A DNA stretch of 52,879 bases, taken from the IMG/VR virus record IMGVR_UViG_3300006924_000027, positions 1 to 52,879 of that record. One strand, given 5' to 3'. This document shows, in pieces, positions 8,676 to 15,462 of this stretch (position 1 is its first letter; every line of letters begins with the position of its first letter). The notes below the pieces were generated by a model, which saw only the letters and a list, made by a program, of their open reading frames with translations, made no database searches and was not told where the DNA came from. Source of the stretch: a virus. The translations under genes were made by a program, and so were the position numbers.

Positions 8676-9502
8676 GCTATTTCCTCCAGTACATTAACTG
8701 TTTCTAAAGTCATTTTATTTTTTTCAACATAATGTACAATGTCGTTTTGTTGATAACTACCTATTTTTAATTTGCCTTTATCATTTAAGTAGTAGCCTAC
8801 GTGATCTGAAAACTTATCAGCAGCCCAAGGCCAATTTTGTACAGCACCTTTCATGTGTACAACTCTTGGGAAGCTCAAAGGATACGCAATATCATCTGTA
8901 ATATCTAATATTTTTGCAGCCATTGAAAATGCTTCATCTGTTCCAATTACTTTAGGTCTATGTTTTGTTAAAAACAAATTACTGTATTCGTTTGGATTGT
9001 CCATTATAGAACGTTGTAAAGCAAAGAACTCACTTGCTAGTTTACTATCTTTTTTGAAGAAAGTAAAAAATGAATATAAGTTAGGTAATTCATTTGCAGT
9101 AAATGTTCTTCTATAGTAATCGCTAGTTACTTCTTCACCTCTGTAAGTGTATGCTTTGTTAGCAACATACAATTCAGAATGTTTAATAAAATAATCAATC
9201 CAATGACTATAATCTCTAAAGAACAACATGTCTGCATCTAAGCATACAGTATGTTCCCACGGTGAAAGCTCGTCCATGTAAGAACGGCCGTCCCAAAAAC
9301 CTTTTTTATCCCATTCAATAACTTCATCAAACACCCATGTAGATTTAAAATTTTCTATTTGGGTTTTGTCATCAATTACTAATGCGACTTTATCGTAACC
9401 TTCTTTTTGTGTATTCTTAATACTTAATGCAAGTGCATACGCCATTTGTGCATAATTATATTCTTCAGAAGTTGCAACAACTATTAGATATCCAAAGTTC
9501 AT
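8663..9502 (-). CDS. GT-A-like glycosyltransferase (DAD motif)
   Basis: The 279-residue protein has the layout of a small nucleotide-diphospho-sugar transferase. An N-terminal strand (FGYLIVVAT) leads to a helix with repeated Ala and Leu, and CLDADMLFF at about 87-95 provides the DAD metal site at 89-91. Family-8-like enzymes such as glycogenin have this order, including an aromatic pair just after the DxD. A later MKGAVQNWPW region could carry the second metal-binding part. It differs from the 5486-8024 group and is closer in style to the upstream 282-residue protein. The start ATG overlaps the upstream stop as ATGA. Product specificity is unknown. Confidence 0.68.
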   Translation of the reverse strand: MNFGYLIVVATSEEYNYAQMAYALALSIKNTQKEGYDKVALVIDDKTQIENFKSTWVFDEVIEWDKKGFWDGRSYMDELSPWEHTVCLDADMLFFRDYSHWIDYFIKHSELYVANKAYTYRGEEVTSDYYRRTFTANELPNLYSFFTFFKKDSKLASEFFALQRSIMDNPNEYSNLFLTKHRPKVIGTDEAFSMAAKILDITDDIAYPLSFPRVVHMKGAVQNWPWAADKFSDHVGYYLNDKGKLKIGSYQQNDIVHYVEKNKMTLETVNVLEEIAWKK

Positions 9503-10347
9503 ATCAACTCCATTAGTTTATCGAAGTTTCTCTCAATGCTTTTTTTATTCATTACATGTACATCTCTACCTGTAGATGAAGCAGCTACCTGCTCATTAGT
9601 TAATAAAAATTGTAATGTATTGTCTTTTACATCAAATAAAATATCTCTATCTATTGTAGAAAACACTGGCGGCATTTTATATTCAGTATCTACTTCTTGA
9701 AAACCATTTAGTATATGATTAGCAATTGCAAAACTAATATCATTTCTATACATTCTGCTATCAAATCTATATGTGTCTGCAAAGAACTTATAATTTTTTT
9801 GTATGTATTGCACTAAATCAAAAAGTACTTTTGTTTGTTCATTCTTGGTAAACATAACTGTTGTTGCCCAAAGTAGTTTAACTCCAGTATCCGAAACATA
9901 CTTGTCATGGTAACCTGCTCGAGTTCCCATAATATCATTATACTCATGCGATATTAAAAAGTCTTGTTCAACATCCCAATAGTTGTTTAGTGTATCTGAA
10001 AATGTTAGATAATCGCAATCTAACAATAATGTTCTTTCATAAGGTGTAATATCCCAAACATTTGGTCTGTTTGAATTATCAAAAGGTACCGCTTCAAAAT
10101 CATTTCCATCATGAAGGTTTCTGTATTGCTGTGTTGGAGGACGCTCTACAAAAATAATACTATCAAAGATTTCTTCTGCTTTATCTGCGGTACCGATTTC
10201 TTCCATATAATCAACAGTTGATTTATCTGTGATTAATGAAACTGGATAGCCGAGATGCTTTTTGGCAAGGCCGCCTGCTACCAATGCTAGTTTAGAATAA
10301 TCTAAACTTCGGCTGTTATGAGCAAATATTACAATTCCTTTATTCAT
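9499..10347 (-). CDS. GT-A-like glycosyltransferase (DCD motif)
   Basis: The 282-residue protein starts with a GIVIFAHN strand and loop. It has LLLDCDYL at about 107-114, giving a DCD metal site at 110-112, preceded by the PYERTLL stretch often seen one strand before the metal site. This supports a nucleotide-diphospho-sugar transferase fold. I use the ATG at 10347 (MNKGIV), one base after the stop of the preceding gene. A TTG twelve bases upstream would add four residues and overlap that gene, and is less likely. The stop overlaps the next GT gene as ATGA. It is the first glycosyltransferase after the virion genes. The sugar and target are unknown. Confidence 0.66.
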   Translation of the reverse strand: MNKGIVIFAHNSRSLDYSKLALVAGGLAKKHLGYPVSLITDKSTVDYMEEIGTADKAEEIFDSIIFVERPPTQQYRNLHDGNDFEAVPFDNSNRPNVWDITPYERTLLLDCDYLTFSDTLNNYWDVEQDFLISHEYNDIMGTRAGYHDKYVSDTGVKLLWATTVMFTKNEQTKVLFDLVQYIQKNYKFFADTYRFDSRMYRNDISFAIANHILNGFQEVDTEYKMPPVFSTIDRDILFDVKDNTLQFLLTNEQVAASSTGRDVHVMNKKSIERNFDKLMELI

Positions 10348-10348
10348 A

Positions 10349-10699
10349 CTACACTTCAATAAGTTTTTCTACAGATCTGCTCTTTTTGAGCTGCTGGTAT
10401 TCTTCGTAATATTCTAATGTTGATGTGATGTATCTATCGAGTATGATATCTTTAAATTCTGCAAGATCTTCAACCAATATAGGATTATCATTAATGTCAA
10501 GTAATACTACACCTTCAGTTCTATCTGCTGAAAGTAGCATTTGAACAAAGTTAATAAGCTCTCTATTGATTTTGAAAATTCCGCCGTTAACACCATAAGT
10601 TAATCTAGCGTCAATTTTTTCCTTTAGAGTTTTACGCTGTACAGCAAAAGTTTCTCTGTACTTGCTAAAATCCAAGGCTTGTTTTAATTGTTCTTCCAT
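10349..10699 (-). CDS. Small conserved-type phage protein of unknown function
   Basis: The 116-residue protein is mostly helical by composition, with charged N-terminal (about 1-35) and C-terminal (about 85-116) segments. Between them is a short hydrophobic part (VVLLDINDNPIL) that looks like a beta hairpin. No catalytic motif is visible. A strong GGAGG ribosome site stands 7 bases before the ATG, and a TAAATA-type late promoter candidate lies about 30 bases upstream, so it may be expressed as a late gene on its own and lead the cassette that follows. A fibre-assembly or chaperone role is possible from position, but there is no direct support. Confidence 0.75.
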   Translation of the reverse strand: MEEQLKQALDFSKYRETFAVQRKTLKEKIDARLTYGVNGGIFKINRELINFVQMLLSADRTEGVVLLDINDNPILVEDLAEFKDIILDRYITSTLEYYEEYQQLKKSRSVEKLIEV

Positions 10700-10727
10700 A
10701 TGTCCTCCAAGTTATAGTAGCACTTAA

Positions 10728-10735
10728 TATTTATG
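10728..10735 (-). promoter_or_regulatory. Candidate T4-type late promoter CATAAATA
   Basis: On the minus strand the octamer CATAAATA lies 29 bases before the ATG at 10699, differing from the T4 late consensus TATAAATA at one base. It is flanked by an imperfect inverted repeat (GTAGTAC and GTGCTAC). It would drive the 116-residue protein and the glycosyltransferase/radical SAM cassette. TAAATA occurs by chance in AT-rich DNA, so the position is what gives weight. Confidence 0.5.
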
Positions 10736-10757
10736 CGCTGTACTACGGGGGAGGAAA

Positions 10758-11786
10758 TTAACTGACTACGAATCCGCCTACAGTTACGGAAGGAGTTTGG
10801 ATGTCAAATCCTTGTGATCCTGAAGGATAAAGATTGATGTTACCAACTGCTTTTCTGGTAACAGTTTGAAGATAAAGTGAAGCAGGGCCTACTAAATCAG
10901 GACCATAAGTACCTGGTCCTTGTTGTGGAGTACCTGATGTTGATGGTCCACCTAATCCAACGTGATCGTCATTGTAAACTGCTGCCATTTCGAGTTGATA
11001 CGCAGTACCACTTGAATTATCTAATACTCCAGGTGTTCTTGCATATAATCTATAATAGTTTGCATTGTAAGGACTACTTGCAATAGCTGTGTACCAAGGT
11101 GTGCTGTAAACGTTTGTACATCTAAAAAAGTTTCCATTATCATTTGGATTAACACCTGTTGCTGGTTGTTGTCCTCCAAACGACTGTGTACTTGCTGTCT
11201 GTAGTAAACTTCTCCAAGAAGCATCTTGATCTGAACCGCTAATACTGCTCAAACTACTTGTAAGTTGAATTTGTCCACCACTATTAAAATAATGTCTAGC
11301 ATCTGCTGCTGTTGGCCAAGTAAAAGTAACTATTACTTGTGCAGAAGTTGACCATGTTCCTGTATATACTGCATTACTGTGTGCTGTACCTGATGCTACT
11401 GATGCTGGTGGTATAGTATATTTTGCAGCCTCAAGTGCAATAATTAAATCATTCCATCTTCTGTAAGGCTGTGTATTATATGTTGCGTCATTAGTAACAG
11501 TATTTGCTTTAATTTTTTGAGAAGTACTAATGTTATTAGGCCAACTTCCCCAATTAGTAGGAGGATTTGAACCATATATATGCCTGTAAGCATTATACAT
11601 ATCTGTAATTAATCTACCATATTCTTCTACAGACACCTTATCCGAAACACCAACACCTGAAGAGTTCATATATTGTCCCCATCCATATGTGGCATCACCG
11701 CCATCAGCAGGTCCCATCACTTGCTCAAGGCGAGTGTATAGCGCATTGTAGTCGTTTCTGCTAATTGTTGCGTGTACGGTTGTCAT
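10758..11786 (-). CDS. Virion (distal tail) structural protein, paralogue of the next gene
   Basis: The 342-residue protein is rich in Ser, Thr, Gly, Asn and Tyr, as is usual for phage tail appendage proteins. It aligns along its length with the 300-residue protein at 11825-12727. Both have an N-terminal helical part of about 90 residues with a YGWGQ or FGYGQ landmark, a WSTSA segment, an AR(H/Y)(Y/F)(F/W)NSG segment, and a (Q)S(F/I)GG segment. Enzymatic motifs are absent. A late promoter candidate precedes the gene. It may be a fibre or adhesin subunit given the adjoining fibre genes. Homologues of this type are annotated only as structural or hypothetical in marine T4-like phages, from memory. 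The exact virion position is unknown. Confidence 0.72.
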   Translation of the reverse strand: MTTVHATISRNDYNALYTRLEQVMGPADGGDATYGWGQYMNSSGVGVSDKVSVEEYGRLITDMYNAYRHIYGSNPPTNWGSWPNNISTSQKIKANTVTNDATYNTQPYRRWNDLIIALEAAKYTIPPASVASGTAHSNAVYTGTWSTSAQVIVTFTWPTAADARHYFNSGGQIQLTSSLSSISGSDQDASWRSLLQTASTQSFGGQQPATGVNPNDNGNFFRCTNVYSTPWYTAIASSPYNANYYRLYARTPGVLDNSSGTAYQLEMAAVYNDDHVGLGGPSTSGTPQQGPGTYGPDLVGPASLYLQTVTRKAVGNINLYPSGSQGFDIQTPSVTVGGFVVS

Positions 11787-11805
11787 ATAATATCCTTAAC
11801 AGCAG

Positions 11806-11813
11806 TATTTACT
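11806..11813 (-). promoter_or_regulatory. Candidate late promoter AGTAAATA
   Basis: AGTAAATA on the minus strand, 19 bases upstream of the ATG at 11786, in the 38-base gap between the two paralogous virion genes. It matches the TAAATA core of T4-type late promoters. Confidence 0.45.
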
Positions 11814-11824
11814 ACAACAAGTGT

Positions 11825-12727
11825 CTATGTTGCACTAATGCTGGTTCCAGAATACGATGGACTCGTAATAGAAAATGCAGCACCACTTGGTTGTAATGTT
11901 CCTGTAGCTTTTAATTCTTCTACATCAATACTAAGTGTGCCGTCGACTGAATCTCCTGGCGCAGGTGCACCTGGATCAACATAATTATCAGATAGTAAAA
12001 CTTTAAAGTTAAACACTGAAGCTGTTCCTGCGGAATTACTTGCCACATCACACTTTGCTTGAATCTTGTAATTGTTGTTTGAGTATGGCGTACTGGCAGA
12101 TAAGTTGTATAAATCTTGGTATGTATTAGTAAGCATGTATATGTTATTCAGCCCATCTGGTAATCTGCCGCCAATTGATTGCCTTCCTACAGTTGAAAGC
12201 AAACTTGTCCATGCACCGTTCTGTTGAGATGCTGTACCTAAACTTCTTCCTGTAGTAAATCTTAGTCTACTTCCAGAGTTCCAAAAATATCTTGCTTCGT
12301 TAGCATTACTAAATGTTACAGTTAGCACGTATTCTGCACTTGTACTCCAAGCAGACGTATAACTTTTTGTATCTTTAATAGATGTTGTTAATAATCCAGC
12401 ATCACAATCAAATCTATCATTTCGACATTCGTCAGCAAGAGTGTTATATCCATTAAAAGGATCACTTGATGATGCTGTAATAGGATCACCAATAGCAGCA
12501 ATAGTTGCTGCTGGTACTACACCGTTTTGATGAAAGTAAGCATTTACAATGTCAAATCTTATTGCATCAAAGTGTGACTTTAATACTGTTTGACCTGAAA
12601 TAACTGTTGTGCTATTAACTGTTTGTCCGTATCCAAACGTTCCAACGCCGGTACCCATGACTTCAGCAATCTTGTTTCGCAGGCTGTTGAGGTCTGTTGA
12701 TAGGATCTGTGCGCCTGTTGTTACCAT
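11825..12727 (-). CDS. Virion (distal tail) structural protein, paralogue of the downstream gene
   Basis: The 300-residue protein is the shorter copy of a paralogous pair; the shared landmarks are listed under 10758-11786. It has a helical N-terminus at about residues 5-80 (LRNKIAEVMG and later FDIVNAY), a central beta-rich domain, and a C-terminal part ending in Gly/Ser-rich strands. Composition is low in Lys and Cys and rich in Ser, Thr, Asn and Gly. The ATG at 12727 overlaps the stop of the upstream tail-fibre gene as TAATG, so it is likely made in step with that fibre. Together these suggest a fibre-tip or fibre-accessory component. Structural role likely, precise role unknown. Confidence 0.72.
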   Translation of the reverse strand: MVTTGAQILSTDLNSLRNKIAEVMGTGVGTFGYGQTVNSTTVISGQTVLKSHFDAIRFDIVNAYFHQNGVVPAATIAAIGDPITASSSDPFNGYNTLADECRNDRFDCDAGLLTTSIKDTKSYTSAWSTSAEYVLTVTFSNANEARYFWNSGSRLRFTTGRSLGTASQQNGAWTSLLSTVGRQSIGGRLPDGLNNIYMLTNTYQDLYNLSASTPYSNNNYKIQAKCDVASNSAGTASVFNFKVLLSDNYVDPGAPAPGDSVDGTLSIDVEELKATGTLQPSGAAFSITSPSYSGTSISAT

Positions 12728-14490
12728 TATAATACTACCGCTTCAATAACTTTTGTTCCTGAATTTGAATTGCTTTCTATTGCAATTGCAAACACGTCTG
12801 CATGACTGTCAGCTTTTGTAGCATAACCTTCCGCAGCAGCAACTAATCTATCTCCTTTAGCAATAGCGCCGAGCACCTTAACTGGTACACGCCCTTTAAG
12901 TGCAATATATGTTCCACCTTCTAACCATGAGTTCATCATAAACGCAGGCTGTTCTGAAACAACACCTAACGCTCTATCGCCTTCACTACATGCAGTAACT
13001 TCTGCGTTTCCGCCAACTGATACAACTGTACCAGGCTCATATTCTGCGTCTGCTAAATATTTCTCTGCTAAGTCAGCATATCTAGCTGCGGTTGCTGTAC
13101 CTTGGAATAAGTTAGCAATTAAATCACCGCTTGAGTTTCTAGCAGCAATAGTATTTGCTGTCGCTGTTGTTTTAGCAGTTTTGTAATTAGGATCACTATC
13201 TGTTGCACTGTCATCAATTTTAATTCTATCTGCAAAAGTTGCTGTACCGTTAAAAGTATTTGCAAAAATTACACCTGACGAATCTCTAACAACAATACTA
13301 TTTCCTGAAGCAGGAACTGAAACAGATGGTGTAATACCATTCAATGCACTAGCGTCTGATGCTGTACCAGTCAAGTTACCTTGTACTGATCCAAACAATG
13401 TACCGTAAATGTTTGCACCTACGTAACCAATGTTTTTAGTTGCACCGTCAACCATTACAGTTGAATCGTTAGCAAGTAAACTACCTTGTGTGTTACCTGT
13501 AACATTACCTGTTACATTACCTGTTAAAGGTCCTGTAAATGCATCAGCATGTACTGACGACCAAGCAAATTGTGCTGTACCTAAAGTAAACGAACTATCA
13601 ATACCTGGAATAACACCTGCTGCGGTAATATCCATAATATTTTTTCTAGTTGAGCCGCCATCATTAACAATGAACTGCATAGGATTACCAAGAACACTTT
13701 CAAAAACAATTTCGTCATCGTTTTCAACTCTTAATCTAAAGTCGCTTTGGTCACCTACTTTGTATCCTGAATCTTGGAAGTTAATTTCTTGGTTAAAAGT
13801 AATACTTCCTTTTTGTAAATATTCTGAAGCATCAATGCCGCCTAACTTTAATGCGTTAGATGAAGTTCCCCAGTATACATAATCGTCTGATGTAACACCG
13901 TTGGCATCTGCTTTAGCCATTGTAATACCTTTCTTGATCACTGTAAAGTCATCAATAGGGTTCAATGAACTGTTTAATGTAAATTCTGTTTGTGAAATAA
14001 CTGCAACTGTTTTACCACCTGCATTAATTTTTAAAATTGAATGGTTTGTATTACCTGTGTCTTTAACAACTTGTGCAATTGCTCCACTAGCACCAAGATC
14101 TGGTGATGCTTCAGGTCCTACAAGTACAAACTCTCCACCTGACCATGCATATAACTGCTTTGCAGATGTGTCCCACCAAAGCTCACCTACTCCTAAACCT
14201 GACGGAGCAACTGATGCTACTTCAGCACCGTTGGTTGTTTTCCATTGTGAACCATCATAGAACTTAATTTTCTTGTTTGATGCGTCAAACCATAGTTGAC
14301 CTGTAACTGCTTTTGGAGGAGCAGTAGTATTTGCAAAGTTTTCTAGTAAATGTAAGAAGTTTTCATTCTGTACTTCACCGTATCCTGCGTAGTTTTTACC
14401 AACGAAACGTATATCCGTAGTGGTATCAATAGTTCCGTCTTCTACTGACGTTAAAAATGTTCCGTTAAATTTATCTACTTGGTATGCCAT
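12727..14490 (-). CDS. Tail fibre paralogue 1 (shared N-terminal domain)
   Basis: The 587-residue protein opens with the fibre-family domain at about residues 1-125. Its landmarks are MAYQVDKFNGT, VGKNYAGYGE, NENFLHLLENFAN, GQLWFD, and a second GELWWD repeat. It continues with a GYGE-to-IVSQ-like region to about 210, then a long repetitive shaft containing GNVTG units. The C-terminal 120 residues begin DLAEKYLAD and form a compact domain recurrent at phage fibre ends, which may be a trimerisation or chaperone-like tip. Three further genes upstream share the N-terminal domain, which therefore probably docks to the baseplate. A late promoter candidate lies 28 bases before the ATG. Confidence 0.82.
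   Translation of the reverse strand: MAYQVDKFNGTFLTSVEDGTIDTTTDIRFVGKNYAGYGEVQNENFLHLLENFANTTAPPKAVTGQLWFDASNKKIKFYDGSQWKTTNGAEVASVAPSGLGVGELWWDTSAKQLYAWSGGEFVLVGPEASPDLGASGAIAQVVKDTGNTNHSILKINAGGKTVAVISQTEFTLNSSLNPIDDFTVIKKGITMAKADANGVTSDDYVYWGTSSNALKLGGIDASEYLQKGSITFNQEINFQDSGYKVGDQSDFRLRVENDDEIVFESVLGNPMQFIVNDGGSTRKNIMDITAAGVIPGIDSSFTLGTAQFAWSSVHADAFTGPLTGNVTGNVTGNTQGSLLANDSTVMVDGATKNIGYVGANIYGTLFGSVQGNLTGTASDASALNGITPSVSVPASGNSIVVRDSSGVIFANTFNGTATFADRIKIDDSATDSDPNYKTAKTTATANTIAARNSSGDLIANLFQGTATAARYADLAEKYLADAEYEPGTVVSVGGNAEVTACSEGDRALGVVSEQPAFMMNSWLEGGTYIALKGRVPVKVLGAIAKGDRLVAAAEGYATKADSHADVFAIAIESNSNSGTKVIEAVVL
13493..13524 (-). repeat. Short tandem repeat encoding GNVTG units
   Basis: About 2.7 copies of a 12-base unit (AACATTACCTGT on the plus strand) inside tail fibre paralogue 1. 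On the coding strand it encodes successive GNVT tetrapeptides. Related GNxTG text recurs in the other fibre genes (for example near 16,790), so this is a shaft motif that could expand or contract. Confidence 0.75.
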
Positions 14491-14517
14491 GTGTGTTTTC
14501 TTCCTAGTTTACTGTTG

Positions 14518-14525
14518 TATTTATC
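14518..14525 (-). promoter_or_regulatory. Candidate late promoter GATAAATA
   Basis: GATAAATA on the minus strand, 27 bases before the ATG at 14490 and within the 40-base gap after the gene ending at 14531. It differs from T4's TATAAATA only at the first base, and its position directly ahead of a fibre gene fits late expression. Confidence 0.5.
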
Positions 14526-14530
14526 TACCT

Positions 14531-14971
14531 TTACTCGTCTTCTGGTGGTAACGGTTTAGGGTAAAAACTGTATACACCTGGTTGATCTTTGTACGTTTGA
14601 ACAGCATTATTATGGTTATTAACCTTCTGCTTAACGTAGTTACGCATAGCAACAAAGTCATCTGTAAGCGGAATACCTGCGTTTTCTAAGCATTCTGCAA
14701 TGATATTAAGCTGCTTATGCACGGGATACTTAACAAGAATCTGCTTGTTTACTACTTCGTCAATTGCTACTTCTTCAATTAACGGTATATCATTAAGAGA
14801 TCTTACTTCTCCACTAGCATAATCGCCCCACCAATATTCATTTGCGTCATCTAAATCAATAACTTTATGAGGTACGCCTTGCTCAGTAAGTCTTTCAGCA
14901 AACTCGCTATTATAGTCCTGGGATGAGATCACTCTTGATCTATCAGCACTAAAAATAATAATGTTTTTCAT
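14531..14971 (-). CDS. Unknown small acidic protein within the fibre cluster
   Basis: The 146-residue protein begins with a Rossmann-like strand (MKNIIIFSADRS) and has an acidic middle (LIEEVAIDEVV). Its helical C-terminal half at about 85-130 is followed by a Pro-rich tail (PKPLPPEDE). It lies between two fibre genes and overlaps the upstream oxygenase gene as ATGA. Position and size recall fibre-assembly proteins, which in many phages sit just after a fibre gene, but I see no conserved Tfa signature I would rely on. No catalytic residues or membrane segment are apparent. Coding is certain from the tight coupling; function is open. Confidence 0.72.
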   Translation of the reverse strand: MKNIIIFSADRSRVISSQDYNSEFAERLTEQGVPHKVIDLDDANEYWWGDYASGEVRSLNDIPLIEEVAIDEVVNKQILVKYPVHKQLNIIAECLENAGIPLTDDFVAMRNYVKQKVNNHNNAVQTYKDQPGVYSFYPKPLPPEDE

Positions 14972-15462
14972 CTAGTTCTTCCCCAACTTAATGCAAGACT
15001 TATCTTCGGTCTTTCATTTTGTTTAATTTCTGTTACTTCGTGTTCTAAGTTCACAGGCATATCAATTAACATACCTGGGCCTTCATCTACTAAATTTCCT
15101 TTGCCTTGTTCATCGTACCAACAAAAGTGCGGAGCATCAGCTCTTAAAAATATTAGTTTAAACTTCCAATACCCGCCTGCACTATCTCTATGCCTTTTAA
15201 GATAATCACCTGGATCATATTTGTTAATACAAAAACTATCACAAGTTCTATCTTCTTCTGGAATTGATTCTGTAATCAACTCCTTTAATTCTTTTGGCAT
15301 GTTCCAACGGAACATACTTTTTAACTTACTTTCACCATAGGCAGTTACAAAATTAAATTCTTCTCCTGGCTGCCTAATAAAAAAACTATCTTCGTTTGCC
15401 TCTACTAATTCTACTATCTCGTCAACGTTCTTACAATAGTCCGGTACTAACTTTACTGTCAT
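14968..15462 (-). CDS. 2OG-Fe(II) dioxygenase (prolyl-hydroxylase-like fold)
   Basis: Read from the ATG at 15462 the protein has 164 residues. The iron ligands are His91 and Asp93 in an HRD motif after INKYDPGDYLK, and His141 in LEHEV; Arg151, ten residues later, or Lys153 would bind 2-oxoglutarate. This is the standard HxD...H...R/K arrangement. Such enzymes hydroxylate proteins, nucleic acids or small molecules with O2 and 2-oxoglutarate. I prefer 15462 because it overlaps the upstream fibre gene's stop as TAATG, the junction used repeatedly here; an ATG at 15477 would add five residues. Its place between fibre genes suggests a virion-protein target, possibly Pro, Lys or Asp/Asn hydroxylation, which is inference. 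Confidence 0.82.
   Translation of the reverse strand: MTVKLVPDYCKNVDEIVELVEANEDSFFIRQPGEEFNFVTAYGESKLKSMFRWNMPKELKELITESIPEEDRTCDSFCINKYDPGDYLKRHRDSAGGYWKFKLIFLRADAPHFCWYDEQGKGNLVDEGPGMLIDMPVNLEHEVTEIKQNERPKISLALSWGRTR

Noticed and set aside
10348-10359. TTG start for the glycosyltransferase at 9499
   Set aside because: The ATG at 10347 begins the first strand directly and lies one base after the previous stop.
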